The notes beneath the pieces are model-generated. The model had not been told where the DNA came from, did not search any database, and saw only the letters and a program-made list of their open reading frames with translations. 26,964 nt of DNA from contig NZ_JAIOSW010000089.1 in the NCBI RefSeq assembly GCF_021107415.1, positions 1 through 26,964 on the forward strand, given 5' to 3'. The position numbers were made by a program, and so were the translations under genes. Positions 8,491-17,198 of the stretch are shown here, piece after piece. The stretch comes from Desulfobacula sp. GTDB lineage: Bacteria; Desulfobacterota; Desulfobacteria; Desulfobacterales; Desulfobacteraceae. Within the stretch, counting starts at the first letter, position 1. Every line of letters starts with the position of its first letter.

Positions 8491-11022
8491 ATGGGACAAA
8501 CCCTGTCAAAAATAAACGCATTTTTTGAAACATTGCCGGACTGGCTCCGGCAAAACAGAAAATGGGTGCTGCTTTTTTTTATTCTGACAACCGGTTTTCT
8601 TTGCTTTGGTATTAAAAATATTGTGATTGATGAATCCCTGGACGCCTATTTTCATAAAGATGATCCGGTGAAAAAGGCTTATGATAACTTCCGAAGCATT
8701 TTCGGAGGAGATGAATATGTCTATATTGTCTATCGAGCCAAAGATGGGGATATTTTTTCCAGGCAATCCCTGGCTGCTTTAAAAAAACTTCACGACGAGC
8801 TTGCCAATTACCGCCTGAATCTTGATCCGGGTAAACCCTCGGCCCTGGACCATATTGATGAAGTTAAAAGCCTGATCAATATCAAATACATGGAAGCTAA
8901 GGAAAACACCCTTTATTCAAGAAACTTTATCGGCGACCGCCTGCCAATGAATAACAGCCAAAAAGAAAGTTTAAGACAAAAAGCATTGAACCATCCGGAT
9001 TATCCTCAAATATATTTGTCCAAAAATTGTGAATATGGTGGTGTTATTATCCGGACTGACTTTAGTGCAGAATCTCTACCGCTTTCCTTGGCTTTCGAAG
9101 ATGGTCCAAGTGCCAAAAATGGTTTTGATGACGATGAAGAGCTTTCTTTTGAAGAATCCGAACCCATTGAAACCGTTTTTGATGAAAATATGGTACAGAA
9201 GATTGGGCAGACCGATATCAGGGAATATCCCCTGTTTATGGAAGAGATCAGGGCCATTCTTGCCGGCCCGGAATATGAGGCTTCGCTTGAATTTTTTCCA
9301 GTGGGCAACCCTGTGTTAATGGATTTTTTCGCAAAAGCGGTTTTCGAGGATATGGCGCGGTTGATGTCACTGGTACTTTTGTTAATTATTATCATGCTCT
9401 GGCTGCTTTTCAGGTCTTTTTCCGCAGTGGCCTGGCCGGTGCTGATTGTGCTTTTCACCATCATATGGGTGCTTGGGCTTGTGGGATGGATCAATATCCC
9501 TATGTCTGCCATGATCCAGGTCATCATATTCCTGGCCTTGTCCGTTGGCATAGCAGATTCCGTCCATATTCTTTCAGGTTACCTTTTTTTCAGGAATAAA
9601 AATCTTGATCACAAAAAAGCGCTTGGTGCTGTCATGAAAAAGTCAGGGCTGGCCTGTATGCTGACCAGTCTGACAACGTCCACTGGGCTGTTGTCTCTGA
9701 TGCTGGTGCCGTTAAAACCAATCGCCCTCTTTGGTATTTTCGCCTCTGTATCGGTTATATTTGCCTTTATTTTTACCATTGTACTGCTGCCTTTGATGCT
9801 GGATCTATGGAGCCCTGTTTCAAAAAAGAAAACCATTGAAAAAGATCATCTTGTTTTAAAAATCATTAAAAAAATAGAAGAAATCGGCATCTCAAATGCA
9901 TATATCACTATCTTAGTCTTTTTGGGCGCAGGCGTTTTCATGTTTTTCGGATTAATGCAGCTTAAAGTGGATTCAAATTTTGTTGAAATCATAAAAAAAG
10001 GATTACCCTTAAGAGATGCATACACTATTGTTGACAATCATATGGGTGGTACCGGCAACATGGAAGTGATGGTGGACTTTAAAAAAGAGGATGCGCTCAA
10101 AGACCCTGATGTTCTTTTTGCCATGGAATCTTTGCAGTACTTCATGGAAAAGGATGAAAACAACCGGGTGGTTAAGACTATGTCCCTTGTCAATGTGGTC
10201 AAAGATTCATTTAAAGCCCTTAATGATGATAACCCTGACAAATATATCATTCCTTCAAATCCGGCTGTATTAAAACAGGTATTGTTCCTGTTTGAAAATG
10301 CCAACCCAAAGGATAGAAACAGACTGGTCTCAGACGATTATTCAAGGGCAAGAATCGGTTTAAACTCCATCAATGTGGGCTCTATTGAGGCCTTAGGCAT
10401 AATGGAAAACATCCAGGCATTTATTGACAAACGATTTAAAGGGCTCAAACAGACATACCCGGACTTAAACGTTACATTAACCGGTAATATGGCACTTCTG
10501 GCCATTATGCTTGATTACATTGCCTGGGCGCAAATAAAGAGCTTTGGTCTTGCACTGGTGGTGATTTCCATTATTCTTTTCATGGTACTTGGGTCTTCAA
10601 AAGCAGGGCTTGTGGCGCTTGCACCCAATCTGTTTCCCATTATAACCACCTTTGGGTTGATGGGATATTTTAAAATCCCGCTGGATGCGGATACACTCCT
10701 TGTCGCCCCGATTATCATCGGGCTTGCTGTTGATGATACCATTCATTTTTTGACCCACTTCAGGATTGAAATGGAAAAATCCAAAGACATTGCAATTGCT
10801 GCAGTTAAATCCATCAGGGAAGCTGGGCAGGCCATCTCATTCACATCATTGATTTTATCTGCCGGATTCCTGGTTTTCATACTCTCCTTTCACAACGGGC
10901 TGAGCCATTTTGGCCTCTTTGCAGCCATCGCCATTATGACCGCACTAATCTCCGATCTGTTTTTGCTGCCAGCTTTGTGCAAGGTATTGAATGTAAACTT
11001 TAGAAGAAACATTAAGGGGTAA
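8491..11022 (+). CDS. RND-superfamily exporter (MMPL type)
   Basis: This 843-residue permease has the RND duplicated plan: one helix (about 25-44), a large periplasmic domain, five helices (about 288-440), then helix 7 (about 469-489), a second periplasmic domain and five closing helices (about 682-835). The two halves each carry a charged transport motif: GIADSVH in the fourth helix (Asp356, His359) and GLAVDDTIH in the tenth (Asp748, Asp749, His752), expected to carry protons. It belongs to the MMPL/predicted-exporter branch rather than AcrB, being shorter and lacking the AcrB docking domain. The first periplasmic domain contains a very acidic stretch, FDDDEELSFEESE (residues 212-224). AAGGA precedes the ATG by about eight bases. 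The next gene starts four bases after its stop. Related exporters move lipids or hydrophobic compounds; the substrate here is unknown. Confidence 0.9.
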   Translation: MGQTLSKINAFFETLPDWLRQNRKWVLLFFILTTGFLCFGIKNIVIDESLDAYFHKDDPVKKAYDNFRSIFGGDEYVYIVYRAKDGDIFSRQSLAALKKLHDELANYRLNLDPGKPSALDHIDEVKSLINIKYMEAKENTLYSRNFIGDRLPMNNSQKESLRQKALNHPDYPQIYLSKNCEYGGVIIRTDFSAESLPLSLAFEDGPSAKNGFDDDEELSFEESEPIETVFDENMVQKIGQTDIREYPLFMEEIRAILAGPEYEASLEFFPVGNPVLMDFFAKAVFEDMARLMSLVLLLIIIMLWLLFRSFSAVAWPVLIVLFTIIWVLGLVGWINIPMSAMIQVIIFLALSVGIADSVHILSGYLFFRNKNLDHKKALGAVMKKSGLACMLTSLTTSTGLLSLMLVPLKPIALFGIFASVSVIFAFIFTIVLLPLMLDLWSPVSKKKTIEKDHLVLKIIKKIEEIGISNAYITILVFLGAGVFMFFGLMQLKVDSNFVEIIKKGLPLRDAYTIVDNHMGGTGNMEVMVDFKKEDALKDPDVLFAMESLQYFMEKDENNRVVKTMSLVNVVKDSFKALNDDNPDKYIIPSNPAVLKQVLFLFENANPKDRNRLVSDDYSRARIGLNSINVGSIEALGIMENIQAFIDKRFKGLKQTYPDLNVTLTGNMALLAIMLDYIAWAQIKSFGLALVVISIILFMVLGSSKAGLVALAPNLFPIITTFGLMGYFKIPLDADTLLVAPIIIGLAVDDTIHFLTHFRIEMEKSKDIAIAAVKSIREAGQAISFTSLILSAGFLVFILSFHNGLSHFGLFAAIAIMTALISDLFLLPALCKVLNVNFRRNIKG

Positions 11023-11026
11023 AAAA

Positions 11027-11890
11027 ATGAAAAAAACATATATAATATTCATCATTTTAATGATTTTTATTTCAAGCAGCTATGCCAATGAGGCCAAAGA
11101 TATTATTGAAAAAGTCCTTGACCGGGATGACGGAACCACAGAAATCGGGCGGGTCAGGCTGTCCACATGTGCCGTGATAAAAAAAGGTAAAAAAATTGTC
11201 TGCAAATCAAGTCCCAGAGTTAAAGTTATGGAGTTGATCAGAAAAGATTACGGGCCCAACGAAAAAGACCATAAAACCGTCACCATCATCATAGAACCTG
11301 CCGGGGAAAAAGGGATTGGTTTCTTACAATACGATTATGAACAAAAGAATAAGGAGACCGACCAGTGGCTATATCTCTCAGCACTTGGCAAAGTAAAAAG
11401 GATTGTATCCGGAAATGAGAACGAGCCGAAAACAGGCAGTTTTTTTGGTTCTGAGCTCAGCTATGAAGACATGGAAAAACGGCATATTGATGATTATACC
11501 TATCAACTTTTAGGTCGGGAAACCTATGCCAAAAGGCCCTGCTTTGTCATTGAATCCACCCCGGTTAAAGAAAGGGCGGCAAAGAGCAATTATTCAAAAT
11601 CTCTTGACTGGGTGGATCAAGAGCGGCATATGATTTTAAAATCCATCCTCTTTAACCGGCAAGGCAAAAAATTTAAAAAAATCTATTTTGGAAAAATTAA
11701 AGAGATAAGCAATATTTTTGTTCCCATGCAGATTGCGGTTCTCAATCTTGAAACAGGCCGCAGGACATTGATGTCCTATGAAAAAATTGCATTGAATGTA
11801 ACCGTTGATGATGATTTTTTAACACAGCGAACCTTAACGGATGGCGCCTTCAGGAAAAGTTGTCTTAAAAAATATCAGGCTGCCTACTAG
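11027..11890 (+). CDS. Periplasmic LolA-like protein (outer membrane lipoprotein-sorting protein family)
   Basis: The 287-residue protein has a Sec signal peptide (MKKTYIIFIILMIFISSSYA, cleaved before NEA) and then the LolA-like fold seen in proteins encoded with RND/MMPL permeases: DIIEKVLDRDDG, a long antiparallel sheet with KVKRIVSGNENEPKTGSFFG and LSYEDMEKR, then YQLLGRETYAKRPCFVIEST and VDQERHMILKSIL. Such proteins are expected to carry a hydrophobic ligand in the periplasm. TTAAGGGG lies just before the start, and the gap from the permease gene is only four bases, so the two are translationally linked. The likely role is hand-over of the permease's substrate towards the barrel encoded next; this is inference from order and fold. 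Confidence 0.85.
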   Translation: MKKTYIIFIILMIFISSSYANEAKDIIEKVLDRDDGTTEIGRVRLSTCAVIKKGKKIVCKSSPRVKVMELIRKDYGPNEKDHKTVTIIIEPAGEKGIGFLQYDYEQKNKETDQWLYLSALGKVKRIVSGNENEPKTGSFFGSELSYEDMEKRHIDDYTYQLLGRETYAKRPCFVIESTPVKERAAKSNYSKSLDWVDQERHMILKSILFNRQGKKFKKIYFGKIKEISNIFVPMQIAVLNLETGRRTLMSYEKIALNVTVDDDFLTQRTLTDGAFRKSCLKKYQAAY

Positions 11891-11933
11891 CCGATTCGAT
11901 ATTGGGATTTGATATTTGATTCAATATTTAAAT

Positions 11934-13337
11934 ATGATTTATACAGCAGATAACAGATTTTTTTTAAGGCCATTTTTTTTCCTGATAATCTGGTTTGTCT
12001 GGTTTGTCCCTGGGAACATGCACATCTGTCACGCCCAAAGCCTGTTTGACTCTGATGATGAGGATATCCTTTTCGAAGAAGAGGCAGCCACCACCCTATC
12101 TGATGACGAACAAGCTCAAAACCCCACATTTCCGGACGCTTTTTTAAATGATTCAACCTTTACTTTGGGATATCAGTTTTCCCATGGAACAGATGAAGAA
12201 TCTAAGATCATTGACAATTCATTTTATCTGCGCCTTGAATACGAAACCCTGTTTGCTCAGAATCTTTTTTTTAAATTTGACGGCAAAGGTGAGTTGCACC
12301 CGAAAACCGATCACAGGACCAACGCAAAAAATAAAAACCTGATTTTGAACGGCAGTGTCAGGGAAGCATTTTTCCAGGCAGGGTATGAAAACTTCAGCTT
12401 AAAAATCGGGAATCAGGTCAATGTATGGGGAAAAGCAGACACGGCAGCCATCACGGATGTGGTGTCGCCAAGGGATACTTCCCAGTTTATCTTTACCAGG
12501 CTTGAAGATGCAAGGTTTGGTCAACTGATAATTTCAGGCAATTTTTATACGAATGATACAAATGCTTTTATATTCATAAGTCCCTTACCTGAAATAGACA
12601 AAGAGCCGGATACAAACTCCAGATATGACAGACCGCTTGAAGGCGTTGATCTCTTTTTAATCAAACCTGATAAACCTGAATTCGGTGACCTTGAATATGG
12701 CCTGAAAGTTGACAAGACCTTATCAAAAACAGATTTCTCCATCATGGCAGGTCATTTTTATTCAAATGCTGCACTTTATAATGATAAAGGATATGATGAA
12801 AATTCAAAGCCGGTTATGGAAAAAACCTATCCTGATTATGCTATGGCAGGAGCGGCTCTTGAGCATGCATGGCACAGCTGTTTATTCAAGCTGGAACTTG
12901 CCTTTAAAAATAAATTCCCGCTACAGGGAATAAATATTAACAACCGTTATGTCTTTGAAAAAAAGAATATTCTCGATTCCGCCTTTGGGATCGAATACAA
13001 TGCAAATTATAAATACCAGATGAGTTTTGAGATATCCAATCGTTATATTTTATCCAACACATCGGGATTATTGCCCGGCACAGATAAAAACAGCTCTGCG
13101 TTTTACACTACATTTACAAAGGATTTCCTAAACCAGACCCTGGAATTTGAATATATATTTTACTATCACATCCAGGAACAAAACCAATTTCATCATTTTC
13201 GCCTCACTTATGACCTGACTGACAACATGGAAATTCAGGCCGGATATGCCTGTTTCAGTGCCGAGGATGAAAACAACTTGATGTGGTTGTATCGTAAGGA
13301 AGATCGCATCAATTTTGAAATCAAATATTTTTTCTAA
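11934..13337 (+). CDS. Outer-membrane beta-barrel protein
   Basis: From the ATG at 11934 the protein has a hydrophobic signal peptide (residues about 10-34, ending ICHA), an acidic N-terminus FDSDDEDILFEEEA (38-51), and then strands of alternating hydrophobic residues with aromatic girdles up to the last residues NFEIKYFF. A terminal Phe is the usual outer-membrane insertion signal. Length (467 residues) suits a 14-18 strand barrel. It resembles the porin-like proteins (DUF1302 or alginate-export type) that accompany RND/LolA-like pairs, but I cannot fix the family. A TTG at 11916 is an alternative start; neither has a clear ribosome-binding site. Being third in a run with the permease and the LolA-like protein, it is the natural outer-membrane partner. 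Confidence 0.8.
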   Translation: MIYTADNRFFLRPFFFLIIWFVWFVPGNMHICHAQSLFDSDDEDILFEEEAATTLSDDEQAQNPTFPDAFLNDSTFTLGYQFSHGTDEESKIIDNSFYLRLEYETLFAQNLFFKFDGKGELHPKTDHRTNAKNKNLILNGSVREAFFQAGYENFSLKIGNQVNVWGKADTAAITDVVSPRDTSQFIFTRLEDARFGQLIISGNFYTNDTNAFIFISPLPEIDKEPDTNSRYDRPLEGVDLFLIKPDKPEFGDLEYGLKVDKTLSKTDFSIMAGHFYSNAALYNDKGYDENSKPVMEKTYPDYAMAGAALEHAWHSCLFKLELAFKNKFPLQGININNRYVFEKKNILDSAFGIEYNANYKYQMSFEISNRYILSNTSGLLPGTDKNSSAFYTTFTKDFLNQTLEFEYIFYYHIQEQNQFHHFRLTYDLTDNMEIQAGYACFSAEDENNLMWLYRKEDRINFEIKYFF

Positions 13338-13358
13338 AAAATTTATATTTTAATTGTA

Positions 13359-13376
13359 TTAGTAAAGGTTTACTAA
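13359..13376. promoter_or_regulatory. Palindromic operator candidate upstream of the ABC exporter pair
   Basis: TTAGTAAA and TTTACTAA are exact reverse complements separated by GG. The site ends four bases before the -35 hexamer of the promoter at 13381, a position from which a dimeric regulator (MarR-, TetR- or GntR-like) could block or recruit polymerase. No regulator gene is adjacent, so the protein would come from elsewhere. Confidence 0.5.
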
Positions 13377-13380
13377 AATG

Positions 13381-13410
13381 TTGACAAGAAATCTTTATTT
13401 TCATTAGAAT
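13381..13410 (+). promoter_or_regulatory. Near-consensus sigma70 promoter for the ABC exporter pair
   Basis: TTGACA (13381-13386, perfect) and TAGAAT (13405-13410, five of six) are 18 bases apart. Transcription would begin around 13417, only about a dozen bases before the ATG at 13429, leaving almost no leader and no recognisable ribosome-binding site. It separates the ABC genes from the RND block transcriptionally, although read-through is possible because no terminator is seen after 13337. Confidence 0.65.
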
Positions 13411-13428
13411 CAATTTTTGTTTTATAAA

Positions 13429-15180
13429 ATGATTTTCCGGAGCTTAGACATTTTGAAATTGATCTACCCATACGTTAAGAAAAATTTTTATAAAATATTA
13501 TTGGGTATTTTATGCATGATCATTGTGGATGCCGCACAGCTGCTCATTCCACAAATCATAAAGAGTGCCATTGATTCCTTAAGCTTAACCTCCTTTGACA
13601 ATAAAACCTTGTTTATTCAATGTACGTTTATTCTTTTTTTAGGCCTTGCCATGGCAGGATTAAGGTATGGCTGGCGAAATCTTCTCATGGGAAGTGCAAG
13701 GGATGTTGAGAAAGGCATAAGGGACGACCTTTTCAGACATGTCCTGAACCTTGACATGGCCTACTATGACAGGGTCAAAACAGGAGATATCATGACCCAT
13801 GCCACAAGCGACATCAATCACATCAGGATGGCCTTTGGTTTTGGACTGATCGTACTTGTGGATACCATTCTTCTTGGCGGTGCCACGCTTGCCATTATGC
13901 TATGGACCCATCCTACACTTACCGCCCTTGCCATGATACCCATGCCGTTTCTGATTCTTGTAACAAGAACCCTGGGGAAAAAAATGTATGCTTTTCATCA
14001 AACAGCCCAGGAGTCCTATTCTCAGCTTACTGAACTTGTGCGGGAAAGCTTTTTCGGAATCCGTATTATCAAAGTGTTTAATTTTGAAACCATCATCGAT
14101 AATAAGGTTAAGAAGGCTTCAACCGATTATTTTAAAAAAAATCTGAAGCGGGCTTTGGTCACTGCCCTGCTAAAACCGTTACTGGGCCTGTTTTTTAACC
14201 TCTCCACCCTGGTGGTTATCTTTTACGGCGGTTTTCTTGTCATAAAACAGATCATCACACCGGGTGAACTTGTGGCCTTCCTGCAATATCTTGGTATTCT
14301 GGCCTGGCCTGTCATTGCCATTGGATGGATGACCAACCTTTTTCAAAGGGGAATGGCATCTCTAAAAAGAATTAATACTCTTTTAGACTCAATGCCGGAT
14401 GTAATCTCCCCTGATAATCCGGTTATCCCCCGAAAAATGGATGGAAACATTGTCTTTAAAGATGTCAGCTTTTCCTATGATAAAGACAAACCAATTCTTT
14501 CAAATATTGATCTTAAAATCCATCAGGGGACTTCCATCGGTATCAGCGGACCCCCGGGTTCCGGCAAAACAAGCCTGGTCCAGCTGATTCCAAGGCTTTA
14601 CAATGCTACCAGGGGCAAAATCCTTATAGACGGCCTTGATTTAAGTACCCTGGATCTTAATTTCCTAAGGCAGCATATTGCTCTGATGTCCCAGGAATCG
14701 TTTCTTTTTTCAGGTACGATCCAGGAGAATATTCTCATGGGCCAGGATATGGAGAAAGAAAAACTTGACCAGGTTATCCGGGTTTGCAGTCTGGAAGATA
14801 CCCTAGAAAAAATGCCGGATGGACTTGATACCATCGTGGGTGAAAGGGGGATCACCCTTTCAGGGGGGCAAAAGCAGAGAATTGCCCTTGCTCGAACCTT
14901 GATGCACAAAAAACCCATCATTATCCTGGATGATCCCATCAGCCAGATGGACACCCATACAGCCTCCAAAGTAATTTCGCGGTTGAACCGGATGAACTTG
15001 AATGCCACTTTTATTATTATTTCCCACAGAATCTCAGCTCTGGCATCCTGTGACACCATTTATATTTTTAAAAACGGCCGTATTAATCATTTTGGAACCC
15101 ATGAAGAACTCATTGCCAAAGATCGTTTTTACAAAGAGTCCTACCTGGTTCAGCAGTTTGAGGAGGAATATGGTGCCTGA
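13429..15180 (+). CDS. ABC exporter half-transporter with degenerate catalytic site
   Basis: An N-terminal six-helix exporter domain (about residues 1-310) is fused to a nucleotide-binding domain: Walker A GPPGSGKTS near 374-382, Q-loop MSQESFLFSG, signature LSGGQKQR near 477, Walker B IIILDD with Asp502 where the catalytic glutamate normally is, and H-loop SHR near 531. Asp in place of Glu is typical of the inactive-site partner in heterodimeric exporters such as TM287/288 and LmrCD. I start it at the ATG at 13429; a TTG at 13417 in frame is possible but coincides with the predicted transcription start. Its stop overlaps the next half-transporter gene, so the two are made together. The substrate is unknown; multidrug or lipid export is typical of the family. 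Confidence 0.93.
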   Translation: MIFRSLDILKLIYPYVKKNFYKILLGILCMIIVDAAQLLIPQIIKSAIDSLSLTSFDNKTLFIQCTFILFLGLAMAGLRYGWRNLLMGSARDVEKGIRDDLFRHVLNLDMAYYDRVKTGDIMTHATSDINHIRMAFGFGLIVLVDTILLGGATLAIMLWTHPTLTALAMIPMPFLILVTRTLGKKMYAFHQTAQESYSQLTELVRESFFGIRIIKVFNFETIIDNKVKKASTDYFKKNLKRALVTALLKPLLGLFFNLSTLVVIFYGGFLVIKQIITPGELVAFLQYLGILAWPVIAIGWMTNLFQRGMASLKRINTLLDSMPDVISPDNPVIPRKMDGNIVFKDVSFSYDKDKPILSNIDLKIHQGTSIGISGPPGSGKTSLVQLIPRLYNATRGKILIDGLDLSTLDLNFLRQHIALMSQESFLFSGTIQENILMGQDMEKEKLDQVIRVCSLEDTLEKMPDGLDTIVGERGITLSGGQKQRIALARTLMHKKPIIILDDPISQMDTHTASKVISRLNRMNLNATFIIISHRISALASCDTIYIFKNGRINHFGTHEELIAKDRFYKESYLVQQFEEEYGA

Positions 15181-16966
15181 TAAACCTTTACAGGAAAAAG
15201 AGATCAAGCTTGCGGATCTAAAAGTGGCCAAAGAGCTGTGGCCCTTTATCAAACCGTATTTATGGATGCTGATTCTTTCAACACTGCTTATTTTTCTTGT
15301 AACATTTTTAGAGCTGCTCATGCCGTTGTTTACTCAAAAAGCCTTTGACGGGTTTATCGTTCCTACGGGCCCTGAAAACGGCATCCTTCTTTTCGGCTTT
15401 GGTATTGATTCTTTTCAGACATTCTGCATCCTTTTTTTTGTGTTTATTCTCACCTTATTTGTTATTGATTTTTTCCAGAGCCTTTTCATGGAATACACCG
15501 GTCAAAAAATTATATTAAACCTGCGATGCGCTATGTTTTCCCATATGACCTTTCTGCCGGTGGCCTTTTATGATAAAAACTCAAGCGGTCGGCTGGTGGC
15601 CCGTGTAGCCGGCGATGTTGAAAATATGAATGAGATGTTCACCAGTATCCTCATCTTTATTTTCAAAGATATCATTCTCATGGCTGGCATCCTGATTATC
15701 CTGTTTACCATTGATATCAAGCTGGCGCTTTATCTGTCCCTGCTGGTTCCGGTGATCGTGATCAGTATCAAAGTGTTTTCAAAAATCTTACGAAAGACTT
15801 TCAGAACTATCCGCCAGAAAATAGCAGAAATCAACCACAGTTTTTCAGAAGCCATCTCAGGAATAAAAATCATCCAGACAACATCCAGCCGGAACAAATT
15901 TATGCAGCGGTTTGAAACTCTTAATTTCGAACATTTCACAGCCACCCTGTTCCAGATAAAAATATTTTCCATATTTATGCCCTTTATCGGATTCTTAGGC
16001 GTGTTGAGTGTTGCTATTATCATTTGGACAGCAAGCTTTGGCGTCATTGAAAAATCCCTGACCCTGGGTGAACTTGTGGCCTTTCTAACCTATATGAAGC
16101 TCTTTTTCAGGCCTTTAAGGGAGCTGTCCGAAAAATTTAATCTGCTCCAGAGTGCCCTGGCCTCGGCAGAACGGATTATCAGTGTACTTAACAATGATAA
16201 GGCAAAACAACGAATCAGCAAAAAACGACATTATATTGATAAAATTACCGTGCTCGCATTTGATCAGGTAAATTTTTCATATGAAAAAAATAAGCCCGTG
16301 CTGACAAACATCTCTTTTCGTCTTCAAGAAGGCCGCTCCATTGGCATTGTCGGCCAGACAGGATCAGGCAAAAGCTCCATTATCAACCTGATTACAGGAT
16401 TTTATCAACCCAATGATGGAAACATTTTCATCAACAAGGTCAATCAAACTTCTGTAAATATCAAAGATATCAGGAGCAAGACGGCACTTGTCATGCAGGA
16501 CCCACTTCTCTTTTCCGGCAGTATCAGGGAAAATATCAAACCATCCGGACTGGATTTAGATGCTTCAGGGCTTGAGAAAGCATTACATGATGCAAACTGT
16601 GACTTTTTATTTGAAAGATTTTCAGGGCTTGACACAATGATAAAAGAAGGCGGCCGCCCATTGTCCAGTGGTGAAAAACAGCTGGTATGCATTGCCAGGG
16701 CATTTGCCTTTAATCCGGACCTGATCATTTTTGATGAAGCAACATCCTACATGGATTCCCAGTCAGAGCAGAAGGTGCATAATGCAATGCAAAAGCTTAT
16801 GAAAGGAAGGCTTTCCATCATCATTGCCCACAGGCTGTCTACGGTCAAAGAGTGTGATACTATCCTCCTTTTAAGGGATGGCATCATCAGGGAACAGGGC
16901 TCACACCACGAGCTTGTCGAGTTAAAGGGTGAGTACTATTACCTTTTGAAAAAAGAAAAAATCTAA
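15170..16966 (+). CDS. ABC exporter half-transporter, catalytically complete partner
   Basis: The layout is an exporter membrane domain (about residues 20-340) and a nucleotide-binding domain with Walker A GQTGSGKSS near 395-403, signature LSSGEKQL near 498, Walker B IIFDEAT with catalytic Glu523, and H-loop AHR near 553. This domain has the glutamate that its neighbour lacks, so the pair should form one working and one degenerate ATP site. The open frame runs back to 15002, but AGGAGG at 15161-15166 fixes the start at ATG 15170 or, with better spacing, GTG 15173. The start overlaps the end of the previous gene by 11 bases, a sign of translational coupling. About 598 residues, normal for the family. 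No clear terminator follows. Confidence 0.93.
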   Translation: MVPDKPLQEKEIKLADLKVAKELWPFIKPYLWMLILSTLLIFLVTFLELLMPLFTQKAFDGFIVPTGPENGILLFGFGIDSFQTFCILFFVFILTLFVIDFFQSLFMEYTGQKIILNLRCAMFSHMTFLPVAFYDKNSSGRLVARVAGDVENMNEMFTSILIFIFKDIILMAGILIILFTIDIKLALYLSLLVPVIVISIKVFSKILRKTFRTIRQKIAEINHSFSEAISGIKIIQTTSSRNKFMQRFETLNFEHFTATLFQIKIFSIFMPFIGFLGVLSVAIIIWTASFGVIEKSLTLGELVAFLTYMKLFFRPLRELSEKFNLLQSALASAERIISVLNNDKAKQRISKKRHYIDKITVLAFDQVNFSYEKNKPVLTNISFRLQEGRSIGIVGQTGSGKSSIINLITGFYQPNDGNIFINKVNQTSVNIKDIRSKTALVMQDPLLFSGSIRENIKPSGLDLDASGLEKALHDANCDFLFERFSGLDTMIKEGGRPLSSGEKQLVCIARAFAFNPDLIIFDEATSYMDSQSEQKVHNAMQKLMKGRLSIIIAHRLSTVKECDTILLLRDGIIREQGSHHELVELKGEYYYLLKKEKI

Positions 16967-17198
16967 TCTTTAGTGCCCGACGAAAGATGAAACTGTTGTT
17001 GTAATCAAGTACCAATACTTATACAATATCACTGTTTTTAATATTGCAAAACATAGCAGGAGAATATCTGATAGTTAGATGACCTGCCTAAAATAATGCA
17101 CGGAGATGCTTTCATGGGTGAGTGGTAATATGCTTAAACCGGATATTGATATCAAATCCTATTGTATTTTTTGTTCCAGAATGACAGATCATGTGGCC

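Noticed and set aside
9006..9551. 181-codon minus-strand open frame inside the RND permease gene
   Set aside because: It is antisense to a convincing coding region, has low-complexity Ser/Lys-rich translation and no family features or ribosome-binding site.
14598..15059. 153-codon minus-strand open frame inside the first ABC exporter gene
   Set aside because: It mirrors the conserved nucleotide-binding domain; the translation has no recognisable protein features.
15002..15169. Longer N-terminus for the second ABC half-transporter
   Set aside because: It lies within the preceding gene's coding sequence and reads as unrelated; AGGAGG at 15161 places the start at 15170 or 15173.
16966..16988. 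Weak inverted repeat ATCTTT/AAAGAT after the ABC pair
   Set aside because: Only six AT-rich pairs with no T run; expected by chance.
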